Shown: positions 44,943 to 53,268 of the stretch, piece after piece
Layout: every line of letters begins with the position of its first letter
Numbering within the stretch: the first letter of the stretch is position 1
Source of the DNA: Gammaproteobacteria bacterium
Lineage (GTDB): Bacteria; Pseudomonadota; Gammaproteobacteria; Steroidobacterales; Steroidobacteraceae
Assembly: GCA_013289615.1 (NCBI GenBank)
Contig: JABCZO010000025.1
Location: 1-62,578, forward strand
Direction of reading: 5' to 3'
Length of the DNA stretch: 62,578 nucleotides
Translations under genes and position numbers: made by a program
The notes under the pieces: generated by a model
Databases searched by the model: none
The model's input: only the letters and a program-made list of their open reading frames with translations
Told to the model about the DNA's origin: nothing

Positions 44943-45318
44943 GACTTCTCTCCTCTCTCACGCAGTCTTTTCTGTCCTGTACGACGAACTCAGCCGTTGG
45001 ATTTCGACACTGAGAGGTTGATTATTTTAGGGTCGACGCGGCGGGCCCCAAAAGAGCGACCGATAACAAGCGGCGATCAATTCATGTCAGAGAGCCTACG
45101 ACTGTCGATTTCGGGGCGGCTGGTTCGTCGTAGTGAGTGTCAGCGCATATGGAGTTCATTTTTCGATGGGCGCCGTGCTGCGTAAGCTGTTGATTTAGCG
45201 GAGGTCGCGAGCTGAATCTTGCCCATCGGAGGTTTTCGCAGCCGCAAGCATCGATCACCAGCGCCGCTACCATCAAGTTGTTGTTTCAACCCGCAATGCA
45301 GAAAAGTAAGGAGACATC
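44943..45318. other. Divergent intergenic region, no supported gene
   Basis: This 376-base region separates the DoxX operon from the YCII gene and must hold both promoters. Short frames in it resemble no family I can confirm. No hairpin with a T-run is visible. Confidence 0.4.
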
Positions 45319-45684
45319 ATGAGTACCAACAATACTTATCTCGCTGTGTTCCTCGGCAGCAAAACCGGTCCGCGAAGGGCCGCCTGGGACGCCCTTCCCG
45401 AAGGCGATCGGCGCGCAAAGGAACGGGAAGGCATGTCGGCCTGGAAGGCGTGGGTCGAGAACCATCACGCCATCATCGTCGTCATGGGCGGTCCATTAGG
45501 GAAAACCAAGAAGGTCACGCATCGGGGCGTCGGCGATGTCAGCAATGATATGGGCGCTTTTATGGTTGTGCGTGCCGACTCACACGAGGCCGCCGCCAAA
45601 CTCTTTGAGAAGCATCCGCACTTTACGATTTTTCCCGGAGATTGCGTCGAGATCATGCCCGTGCTGCCGATACCAGGCGGCTAG
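45319..45684 (+). CDS. YCII-related domain protein
   Basis: A 121-residue dimeric alpha-beta barrel-like protein. MSAWKAWVENHHAIIVVMGG and VSNDMGAFMVVRADSHEAAAKL with the C-terminal PGDCVEIMPV are YCII-type. Such proteins are often encoded beside ECF42 sigma factors, as here. Ribosome site AAGGAG precedes the ATG. Function is uncharacterised. Confidence 0.8.
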   Translation: MSTNNTYLAVFLGSKTGPRRAAWDALPEGDRRAKEREGMSAWKAWVENHHAIIVVMGGPLGKTKKVTHRGVGDVSNDMGAFMVVRADSHEAAAKLFEKHPHFTIFPGDCVEIMPVLPIPGG

Positions 45685-45794
45685 TGGAAGCAGTGTGCAT
45701 GGAATGTAGTGGAACCCGCAGCCTGCCACGTGCGCCGTCCCATCGAGCTGTAACCGCGCAACGCCCGGAACACAAAACACAAGGAGAACTGGCC

Positions 45795-46238
45795 ATGCCC
45801 AACACCGTGCGCCTTCATCGAGTCCTGGCAACAAAACCCGAGAAGGTCTATCGCGCCTTCATCGAGCCAGACGCGATGTCCAAGTGGCTCCCACCGAATG
45901 GCTTTACCTGCACGGTGCACCAGATGGACCCGAAAGTCGGTGGCTCCTACAGAATGTCGTTTCGCAATTTCACCACCGGTCAAAGCCACTCGTTCGGTGG
46001 TCAGTATGTTGAGCTCTTGCCCAACGAACGCTTACGCTACACCGACAAGTTTGAGGACCCGAACCTGCCCGGTGAGATTCGAGTGTCGGTGACACTGAAG
46101 AGGGTCTCGCTCGGCACGGAAGTCAACATCGTCCAGGAAGGCCTGCCGGATGTCATTCCGGTCGAGGCCTGCTACCTGGGCTGGCAGGAGTCGCTGCGCA
46201 ACCTCGCCAAACTCGTCGAGCCTGACATCACTCAATAA
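45795..46238 (+). CDS. SRPBCC/AHSA1-family protein
   Basis: A 147-residue START-like fold protein. HRVLATKPEKVYRAFIEPD then AMSKWLPPNGF is the AHSA1 opening, and GGSYRMSFRNFTTG and YLGWQESLRNLAKLVEP close it. The fold forms a hydrophobic cavity; the ligand is unknown. The ATG at 45795 follows AAGGAG. It converges with the ECF42 sigma gene and is probably in one unit with the YCII gene. Confidence 0.83.
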   Translation: MPNTVRLHRVLATKPEKVYRAFIEPDAMSKWLPPNGFTCTVHQMDPKVGGSYRMSFRNFTTGQSHSFGGQYVELLPNERLRYTDKFEDPNLPGEIRVSVTLKRVSLGTEVNIVQEGLPDVIPVEACYLGWQESLRNLAKLVEPDITQ

Positions 46239-46265
46239 CGCCGACCACGAGATTGCCTTGAGGGG

Positions 46266-47537
46266 TCAATTGATCCGAACCGAGTGCGGATCACAGGCTG
46301 TCATGCGTTCGAGTAAAAGACTGCGCTCCCGCTCGTTAGTCGCAAGCGAGGCAGCGTGCGAGAACTCGGCATGCGCCTCCTCCCAACGCCCCAGTCGCTC
46401 GAGCAAGTCGCCGCGCACGCTCGGCAGCAGGTGGTAGTCGCGCAGACGCGATTCGCCCCGTAAGGCATCGACGATCTCAAGCGCGGCAGCGGGACCATAG
46501 GCCATCGATACCGCGACGGCTCGGTTCAAGGTCACGATGGGCGAGGGCTGTACTTCGTCAAGCGCATCATACAGAGCCACGATTCGTGGCCAATCGGTCT
46601 CCTCCGCCGTACGGGCCCGGGCATGACAGGCCGCGATGGCGCCCTGCAGGGTGTAGGGGCCGAGTGGACCGTCAAAGCTCTCCGCACGCGCAAGCGCCGC
46701 GAGGCCTCGGCGGATGAGCAGTTGATCCCACAAGCTCCGATTCTGCTGCAGCAGCAGAATCGGCTGACCCGATGGGCTTACCCGGGCCGGCGTTCGGGAG
46801 GCCTGTAGCTCCATCAGGGCGACCAGGCCGTGGACCTCGGGCGCCGTCGGGTCGATCTCGGCCAGGATTCTGCCCAGCCGCAACGCTTCCTGGCCCAACG
46901 CTGGACGCATCCAATCCTCTCCGGCAGTGGCTGCGTAGCCTTCATTGAAGATGAGATAGATCACCTCCAGCACCGACGCCAGCCGCGCGGCGCGTTCCGC
47001 GGCCCGCGGAACCTCAAAGGGGACGCGGGCTTCGCCCAGGGTCCGCTTGGCGCGTACGATGCGCTGCTGGATCGCTGATTCCGATGTGAGAAACGCTCGG
47101 GCAATCTCCGCGGGCGTCAAGCCTCCCAACAACCGCAGCGTCAGGGCCACGCGCGCTTCCATCGACAGCACCGGGTGGCAGGCGACGAAGATCAGCCGCA
47201 GCAGATCATCGGCAATGTAATCGGGCTCGTCAGCGCCGAGGTCGCTGCCGCCGAATAAGTCCGGGTCATGCGTCACGATGGCACTCTTTCGCTGCGCGAG
47301 CTGCTGGCGCCGCAGCTGATCAATGGCTCTATTCTTCGCCGTCGCCATAAGCCAGGCGCCCGGATTCTCCGGAAGGCCGGTGCTGGTCCACTGTTCCAGC
47401 GCCGCGACCCAAGCGTCTTGAGCGATTTCTTCTGCGAGCCCCACGTTTCGCAGCATGCGGGCCAGCTTTGCGATGATCTTTGCCGATTCCATGTGCCATA
47501 CGGCCTCGATCGTTCGTTCGATGGCACTGCGATTCAC
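46266..47537 (-). CDS. ECF42-type RNA polymerase sigma factor
   Basis: A 423-residue sigma factor with a long C-terminal extension. Region 2 is MRNVGLAEEIAQDAWVAALE, and region 4 contains LRLLGGLTPAEIARAFLTSES. The extension (DUF6596) includes NEGYAATAGEDWMRP and RPLALGLL-type helices, then TPR-like segments to the end. ECF42 members have this extension and lie beside DGPF/YCII proteins, which also occurs here. No anti-sigma gene is adjacent, as is usual in this group. The start overlaps the YciI stop by four bases. Confidence 0.87.
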   Translation of the reverse strand: MNRSAIERTIEAVWHMESAKIIAKLARMLRNVGLAEEIAQDAWVAALEQWTSTGLPENPGAWLMATAKNRAIDQLRRQQLAQRKSAIVTHDPDLFGGSDLGADEPDYIADDLLRLIFVACHPVLSMEARVALTLRLLGGLTPAEIARAFLTSESAIQQRIVRAKRTLGEARVPFEVPRAAERAARLASVLEVIYLIFNEGYAATAGEDWMRPALGQEALRLGRILAEIDPTAPEVHGLVALMELQASRTPARVSPSGQPILLLQQNRSLWDQLLIRRGLAALARAESFDGPLGPYTLQGAIAACHARARTAEETDWPRIVALYDALDEVQPSPIVTLNRAVAVSMAYGPAAALEIVDALRGESRLRDYHLLPSVRGDLLERLGRWEEAHAEFSHAASLATNERERSLLLERMTACDPHSVRIN

Positions 47538-47917
47538 CGCCGCTCCTCAACGCCTGGACCGTCCGACTGAAAGCAGGGACCGAGCTCGCGCACTTCGATC
47601 GTCGCCCATTCGGCCGCAGGGCATTCGCGCGCGATCCCGATGGCCTGCTCACGTGTGGCGCAGGTAAGCATTAAGAAGCCGCCAATCATTTCCTTCGCCT
47701 CCGCGAAAGGCCCATCGCGGACTATCGATCGCTCGCCACTTTTCGTCACCCGCACGCCGGCCGCGTCGGTTTTCAAGGACTGGCTGAGAGTCAGAAGGCC
47801 CCGCTCCTTCAGCTCCGCACTGAATTGCACCATGCGATCGTAGAGCACCTGCCCCTCGCGCTCCGACCGTGTGGCGCGATCGCCGACCTTCTCCACCACG
47901 AGTAACATGTACGCCAT
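47534..47917 (-). CDS. YciI/DGPF-domain protein
   Basis: A 127-residue protein of the YCII fold. MAYMLLVVEKVGDR opens it, the DGPF signature is in RSIVRDGPFAEAKEMIGGF, and a helix TREQAIGIARECPA follows. Proteins of this group accompany ECF42 sigma factors and may be their targets or partners. The ATG at 47917 begins at the conserved N-terminus; the frame upstream is not coding. It is translationally coupled to the sigma gene. Confidence 0.87.
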   Translation of the reverse strand: MAYMLLVVEKVGDRATRSEREGQVLYDRMVQFSAELKERGLLTLSQSLKTDAAGVRVTKSGERSIVRDGPFAEAKEMIGGFLMLTCATREQAIGIARECPAAEWATIEVRELGPCFQSDGPGVEERR

Positions 47918-47943
47918 CCGCTCACTCCTTTGAGGCCGCCGGC

Positions 47944-48375
47944 CTACTTGCCGTAGTCCGCCTTCAATTCGCCGTTGATTATCCACGGCGTGCCAAACTT
48001 GTCGTTCAACATGCCAAAAATATTAGCCCAGAACATCGGTTGCAGGGCCATGGACACCGTGCCGCCATCGGCCAGGGCGTTGAAGACCACGGCAGCCTGG
48101 GCCACGGTATCAAAGTTCAGCGTCAGGCCGACGCCGTGGATGCCCGTGTACTTCATCTGCGGCGGACAGTCGCCGGCGTAGAGGGCGCCGCCGCCGGGTA
48201 ACGCGAGTCGGGCATGGATGATGCGATCCGCGTGCTCCTTTGGCGTCTGCGCCGCCACCGGCGAATCGGCGTTGCGCATCAGGAGCTCGAGCTTGCCACC
48301 CAGGGCGCGCTCGTAAAAGCGCATCGCCTCGGCGCAGTTGCCGTTGAAGGACAGATAGGGAATCGGGTGCAGCAT
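47944..48375 (-). CDS. VOC-family PhnB-like protein
   Basis: A 143-residue VOC protein. MLHPIPYLSFNGNCAEAMRF then YERALGGKLE is the PhnB opening, GGALYAGDCPPQMK and GVGLTLNFDTVAQAAVVF follow, and it ends in KFGTPWIINGELKADY. Typical length for the family. It lies between the two DGPF genes, a common ECF42 arrangement, and is likely part of that operon. Confidence 0.87.
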   Translation of the reverse strand: MLHPIPYLSFNGNCAEAMRFYERALGGKLELLMRNADSPVAAQTPKEHADRIIHARLALPGGGALYAGDCPPQMKYTGIHGVGLTLNFDTVAQAAVVFNALADGGTVSMALQPMFWANIFGMLNDKFGTPWIINGELKADYGK

Positions 48376-48410
48376 GGTGTTGATTTCCTCTCGTGTTGGT
48401 GAATTGCGTA

Positions 48411-48836
48411 CTACGGGCGCGGTTCGGAGCGGCGCCGTTGGTCGGCCTCTTGTGCCTTCAACTCTGGCGTCATCGCTTCAGCGAAATCCTCGGGTCCGAA
48501 GATCGGACGGATTTCGATGTCGGAGTCAGTCAGCATCGGGTTCGGGCAGCGCTTGACCCATTCCACCGCCTCTTCGATCGACCGCACCTGCCAGATCCAG
48601 AAACCGGCGATCAGTTCTTTGGTCTCCGCGAACGGCCCATCGATCACGGAGCGGCTCTTGCCCGAGAAGTGCACGCGCTTGCCGTGCTGGCTGGGCTTCA
48701 ACCCTTCCGCGGCGAGCAGGATCCCTGCCTTCACGAGCGACTCGTTGAAATTGCCCATGGCCGCCCACAACTCCTGTGTCGGCATGACGCCGGCCTCGCT
48801 GTCGGCGGTAGCTTTGACGAGAACGATGACTTTCAC
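48411..48836 (-). CDS. YciI/DGPF-domain protein
   Basis: A 141-residue protein. MKVIVLVKATADSEAGVMPT then the region GKSRSVIDGPFAETKELI carries the DGPF motif, followed by GFWIWQVRSIEEAVEWVKRC. It is paralogous in fold to the protein at 47534 but longer at the N-terminus. It is the first gene of the four-gene unit YciI-VOC-YciI-sigma on the minus strand. Confidence 0.87.
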   Translation of the reverse strand: MKVIVLVKATADSEAGVMPTQELWAAMGNFNESLVKAGILLAAEGLKPSQHGKRVHFSGKSRSVIDGPFAETKELIAGFWIWQVRSIEEAVEWVKRCPNPMLTDSDIEIRPIFGPEDFAEAMTPELKAQEADQRRRSEPRP

Positions 48837-49296
48837 GTTGATTTCTCCATAAATTCAGCTGACTAGACTGCCTGGCGTTGGCGAAAAGACCGCATCTTTC
48901 GAACTCTTGCACTCATCACGACGAAAGATGCGCCCTGAAATCGACAGCTGTGACCGACTTTTCGGCATTGACGCCGCTCGCGGGCGCGATCGGCGTGCCT
49001 GTCCACGCCGTTTGGGGGGGGCCGCCTGAGTGTCAGTACTTGGCTATTGGCGGCGCCCGAAAAACATCGGTCGAGTGACTCGGCGAAGCGTCAGCGTGCC
49101 GCGGCCGTCACCGTGGACGAGAAGGGTGATAGGCGTACCACCGATATGCGCACTGCCTGCGCCGCATGCGAGGCTGCTGCTTTTTCCGAAGCGATACGGG
49201 GGGTGCGCGCGGAACGGCAAGCAGGCACAGCCACACCCGCGATCAATAGCTCGCGGGCATGGTCAGGAAGTCTTCAGAAAGCCGGCGGAGCTTCTC
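48837..49296. other. Intergenic region without a supported gene
   Basis: Only short shadow frames occur. The region holds the promoter of the YciI-VOC-YciI-sigma operon and the 3' flank of the TPR gene. A long G run (about 49014-49021) is the only composition oddity. Confidence 0.4.
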
Positions 49297-50547
49297 TCAG
49301 GCGCTATGGGTATGGGCGCCGGCGTGCAGTGCCCATAGCCTGCCCAGCCGCGCGTACGCCGTATTGCTCGACATGCTTACCTTTTCGAAGTCCCGTTCTG
49401 CTTCAGTGGCATTCTTGGTTCGCAGCTTCGCGATTCCAAGCAGCAGGCGCGCCTCATCGGCGGACTTCAAGTTACCCTTGTCGATGCCCTTGGAGATCGC
49501 GGCCAATGCCCTGTCATTCTGGCCATAGCTCAGGTAGGCGGCGCCGATCCGCAGATACGCGTCGCCGGTCGGTGCCGCGGCGGCGTCCTTCTCGCTCGAT
49601 CCCAGCTGCGCCAGATCCACAGTTGCGCGCTGCTTGACCCCATCGAGCAGATGCTGATAGCGGTCCTTGTCACGCTGCTCGGTAAAAATTCTCTGGGCAA
49701 ATGCCTTTTCCAATATGGCCTGCGACTCGCCCGGATAGCCCTGATCGAGGGCCAGTTCGGCCATCTCGGCATAATCCATCGGGCGCTTGAGCACGCCGAC
49801 ATCGTTCATCAGGCGGTAGACATTCAGTTGCAAATGCGCGTCCTTAATGTCCATGCGCGATAGCGGCGCGAGCGCGTTGAGCCAGTAGTCGGGTTCTGGA
49901 TAATAGCTCACCAGCTTTTCGATGACCTTGGCCGCGTCGGCGCTGTCATTGACCTTGACGTAACAGTTCCACTGAAATTCCAGCAGCTTCTTGTCGGGCT
50001 TGCTCTGATGGTCGACGACTTGCTGGATCGTGGCGGCGGCGTCCTTCCAGCCGCCGAGTTTGCTCTGCGAATCGGCAATCGTCGTATAGGTCTCGGTATC
50101 GGTGACCCCGTGCTTCACCGCCTGGTCGCCAATCTCCACGGTCTTGGCGTAGTTCTTCTGAGCAAAATAAATGCCCATGACGGCCCGAAGCCAGGCCTTT
50201 TGCTGCTCCGGTGTGGCGTATGGCGACTGGGCGGCGGCCTCTAACGCCGGTAGCGCGTTCGCGAAGTCTTGCTTCTGGACGTAGACAAATCCGAGCATCT
50301 GATTGATGACGAAGTGGTCGTAGGCACTCTTCTCAACCGCGGCGCTCTGCACCTCTCTAAGGTTGGTCAGGACGGCGTCCCAATTTTTTGCCTGCAGCGC
50401 ATCCTGCGCCGCCTTAAGCGGCTTCGCCAACGCCCTGCTGACCGTCGGGCCAGACGGCTGATCTGCCGCCGCCGCAGCGACGCCTGACGCCGATGCGCCC
50501 AGCCATAACAATGCGCACAGGGAAATGACTCTTAGGGGGGTGCTCAT
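49297..50547 (-). CDS. Secreted tetratricopeptide-repeat protein
   Basis: A 416-residue exported protein. The signal peptide is MSTPLRVISLCALLWLGASA up to about residue 28. TPR-like helix pairs run through the rest, with ALEAAAQSPYATPEQQ, AQKNYAKTVEIGDQAV, DQGYPGESQAILEKAF and SYGQNDRALAAISKGI. The start at 50547 places the signal at the N-terminus; the frame to 50619 is not conserved-looking. No partner gene is obvious; the role may be envelope-related protein interactions. Confidence 0.8.
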   Translation of the reverse strand: MSTPLRVISLCALLWLGASASGVAAAAADQPSGPTVSRALAKPLKAAQDALQAKNWDAVLTNLREVQSAAVEKSAYDHFVINQMLGFVYVQKQDFANALPALEAAAQSPYATPEQQKAWLRAVMGIYFAQKNYAKTVEIGDQAVKHGVTDTETYTTIADSQSKLGGWKDAAATIQQVVDHQSKPDKKLLEFQWNCYVKVNDSADAAKVIEKLVSYYPEPDYWLNALAPLSRMDIKDAHLQLNVYRLMNDVGVLKRPMDYAEMAELALDQGYPGESQAILEKAFAQRIFTEQRDKDRYQHLLDGVKQRATVDLAQLGSSEKDAAAAPTGDAYLRIGAAYLSYGQNDRALAAISKGIDKGNLKSADEARLLLGIAKLRTKNATEAERDFEKVSMSSNTAYARLGRLWALHAGAHTHSA

Positions 50548-51175
50548 GGTGATCCTCGATGTTGCGACGCTGGTGAATTTGCATCCTCTGCCGGTGCTGC
50601 TGCGCCTGCGATAACCCAAATGGACACTGCGCGCCGTCGGCTTACCCCTATGGCGTCCTCAGCATCCCGCGACCTTGCTACGCTATGAATGCAATGATCC
50701 AAGCAAGCGCCGTACCAGGCCCTGTTCGCCGATCGGCCGGCACTCACTGCGAGTGATGGTGGTTGATTTGACAATGTTTTTTTGCGATGCACCGGTCGTT
50801 GCGCAGATTGATGCGCGAACCGCGTTGCACTAACCGGGCTCAACCAAATCGCGTCACGCACCGCTCTAGTGAGGCAACCCGACGCCGCTCGCAGATGAAT
50901 CTGGCAGAGGTGGCGAAGCTCCAGACGCAATCGGATCGCGCCCGAGGACAACCTCGTCACCGAATCAATTCTCACGGTCCCAATATTGTGGGGCTTTGCG
51001 CTCTATGGATTCCAGCGTGGTTCCGTGATCGGCCGTGGATAGATCGCTCGGGGAAGCCATTTGGCTTTTGGACCCTCATCGCGTTCGAGTTTGTGTATGG
51101 GCTCTTTTTATTTTGCTGGGGTATACGAGATGCCTTCAAGTAAATTCTGCCGCGGTGAAGCACTGCAACCCAGGA
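50548..51175. other. Low-coding region with a frameshifted membrane-protein remnant
   Basis: Between the TPR gene and the fragments at 51176 the only coding-like signal is the split membrane segment described at 50914-51143. No RNA gene or promoter with strong matches is visible. Confidence 0.35.
50914..51143 (+). pseudogene. Small membrane protein remnant, frameshifted
   Basis: Frame one reads EDNLVTESILTVPILWGF then ALYGFQRGSVIGRG and a stop. The next frame continues WIDRSGKPFGFWTLIAFEFV then YGLFLFCWGIRDAF and a stop. Joined, they would form one plausible two-helix membrane protein, with the frameshift at about 51039-51043. Upstream coding is unclear. I cannot name a family. Confidence 0.35.
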
Positions 51176-51375
51176 TTACTCCGACAGCTTGAGCTTACGA
51201 AGCAGCGCCGCGTAACGTGGATCGGTACGCAGATTTGCGAGGTATCGATCGTATGGCACGTAGACCAAGCCGGCGTCGTGTCGTAGGTAAGCGTGCTCGA
51301 TCCATTCAAAGGCCTTGTCGTTCTCGTGGCGCCAGGCGTATACGGCGGCGATCTGGTAGGTCATCGATTCGCTGT
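51176..51375 (-). pseudogene. TPR/TolB-type protein, C-terminal fragment
   Basis: The minus strand encodes SMTYQIAAVYAWRHENDKAF then EWIEHAYLRHDAGLVYV and DPRYAALLRKLKLSE, the usual C-terminus of TPR-bearing transcriptional-regulator or adenylate-cyclase-related proteins. Similarity stops at about 51375, where the plus-strand fragment begins. The 5' part is missing. Confidence 0.6.
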
Positions 51376-51588
51376 TATGTTGATCACGCCAACATCGCCG
51401 AGATTTATGTGGCGCTGGGCGAGAAGGACGCGGCGTTTCAGGCGCTCGAACACGCCTACAATGATCGCTCGCAGCCATTGGTCCTCGTTTGGTCCCTCCC
51501 GGAGTTCAGGCCGCTGCACGACGACCCGAGATACCGAGCGCTGATGGAAAAAGTCTATGCCGGCTTGAAGCCGAGAGCGGGGCCATGA
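51373..51588 (+). pseudogene. TPR/TolB-type protein, second C-terminal fragment
   Basis: The plus strand reads YVDHANIAEIYVALGEKDAA then LEHAYNDRSQPLVLVW and DPRYRALMEKVYAGLKP, the same sort of C-terminus but not identical to the minus-strand fragment. No start or upstream domain is present. The two fragments abut head to head at about 51373, as if two gene ends were brought together by inversion or deletion. Confidence 0.6.
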
Positions 51589-51804
51589 GGACATCCGGCG
51601 AACTCAAAGCATTTGCGGCAGGCCAACCCTCCGTGCAAAGGTGCTGCGCGACGTTCAGCGCGCTAACGTGCCTGCCCGAAAGCCGACGCTCGCGAACGGC
51701 AGCTCGGGAACACACGTGAGTCGCCAACGTGGACAAGTACGTTATGATCGATCTTCTGTCTCGCTAATTTAAGAGCCCAGACAACGCAATTGAGGAGTTA
51801 CTGC

Positions 51805-53253
51805 TTGCCGCTTCTGCGCCTGTTCATTCCAGCGGGTTTCATGGTGGCAGCCGGCGGCCTGTTCGCTCAGACGCCCGCCGCGATCAAGCTGTATATCAGC
51901 GAAGACGCGCCGGTCCTGGTGCTCGATCACGTCCGCGTCATTGATGGCACCGGTACTGTGCCTGCCGAGGACCAGCGCATCGACATCGAGGGTGGAAAAA
52001 TCATCCGTGTCCAGAGTGCGAAACTCCGGAATGCGTATCCGGCGAAGGCGAAAATAGTGGACTTGACCGGAAAGACGATCATTCCCGGACTTGTCGGCAT
52101 GCATGAACATCTCTTCTATCCCACGCCGCTGCGCGCCGGCGACCGTTTGCTGCTATATGGTGAGATGGCCGACAGTGCGCCTCGGCTCTATTTAGCCAGC
52201 GGCGTCACCACCGCGCGCACGACCGGAAGCTTGGAACCGTACACCGATCTGTCCTTGAAGAAACTGATCGATGCGGGGCAGAAGCCCGGACCAAAACTGC
52301 ACATCAGCAGTCCGTATATCGGCGACTTTCTCGGATGGGCGCCGCAGCTTCACGCTCTGAGCGGACCCGAGGATGCCGGCCGGACCGTGGACTACTGGGC
52401 CGACGAGGGCGTCACGTCCTTCAAGGCGTATATGTCCATCAAATCCGACGAGCTGAAGGTGGCAATTGAGCACGCGCATGCGCGGGGTCTCAAGATCACG
52501 GGTCACTTGTGTGCGGTCGGTTTTCGGCAAGCCGCGGCGCTGGGCATTGACAATCTGGAGCACGGCATCATCGTCGATACCGAATTCTATCCGGACAAAA
52601 AGCCGGACATCTGCCCGGCAGCGGAAGCGGAACAGGACTTTGCAAAGAACGTCGATATCGACAGCGCGCCCGTCCAGGACATGATCCGCGATCTTGTTGC
52701 GCATCACGTCGCGGTCACATCGACGCTGGCGGTTTTGGAGACGATGGTGCCGAACCGGCCCCCAATTCTCAAGCAAGCTAGAGCCGAAAAGGCGCTGACT
52801 GCGGAAGCATGGTCGAGCTATCTTCGCCGGCGCAGCGCGATAGCCGAGAAGAACAATCCCCTGGATACTGCAGAGTTCAACAAGGAGATGCAGTTTGAGC
52901 GCGCTTTTGTCAAAGCCGGTGGCCTGCTGATGGCCGGCTGCGATCCGACCGGATATGGCGGTGTGTTGCCCGGCTACGGCGACCAACGAGGACTGGAGTT
53001 GTTGGTGGAGGCGGGTTTTACGCCGGTAGAAGCCATTCACATCGCGACCCAGAACGGTGCGGTCTTTCTCGGCGAGGACGACACGATTGGCTCGATCGCC
53101 GCGGGAAAGGCCGCCGACTTGCTGGTGCTCGCCGAAAACCCTGCACAGAACATCGACGCTGTGGAGTCTGTGGAGACGGTTTTCAAAGACGGCCTGGGTT
53201 ATGACCCGGTAAAATTGACGCAGTCCGTGCAGGGCTTAGTGGGTCTGCGCTAG
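51805..53253 (+). CDS. Exported metal-dependent amidohydrolase
   Basis: A 482-residue amidohydrolase-superfamily enzyme with a signal peptide (residues about 1-22). Metal site: HxH in GLVGMHEHLFYP, the carbamylated-Lys candidate in SFKAYMSIK, His in ITGHLCAVG and NLEHGI, and catalytic Asp in LMAGCDPTG. The closing GSIAAGKAADLLVLAENP is standard. The start is a TTG at 51805 because GAGGAG lies at 51792-51797; the TTG at 51790 overlaps that site. It is followed after 15 bases by an M61 peptidase gene, so a peptide-scavenging role together is likely. Confidence 0.85.
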   Translation: MPLLRLFIPAGFMVAAGGLFAQTPAAIKLYISEDAPVLVLDHVRVIDGTGTVPAEDQRIDIEGGKIIRVQSAKLRNAYPAKAKIVDLTGKTIIPGLVGMHEHLFYPTPLRAGDRLLLYGEMADSAPRLYLASGVTTARTTGSLEPYTDLSLKKLIDAGQKPGPKLHISSPYIGDFLGWAPQLHALSGPEDAGRTVDYWADEGVTSFKAYMSIKSDELKVAIEHAHARGLKITGHLCAVGFRQAAALGIDNLEHGIIVDTEFYPDKKPDICPAAEAEQDFAKNVDIDSAPVQDMIRDLVAHHVAVTSTLAVLETMVPNRPPILKQARAEKALTAEAWSSYLRRRSAIAEKNNPLDTAEFNKEMQFERAFVKAGGLLMAGCDPTGYGGVLPGYGDQRGLELLVEAGFTPVEAIHIATQNGAVFLGEDDTIGSIAAGKAADLLVLAENPAQNIDAVESVETVFKDGLGYDPVKLTQSVQGLVGLR

Positions 53254-53268
53254 AAGCAGGATATCCGT

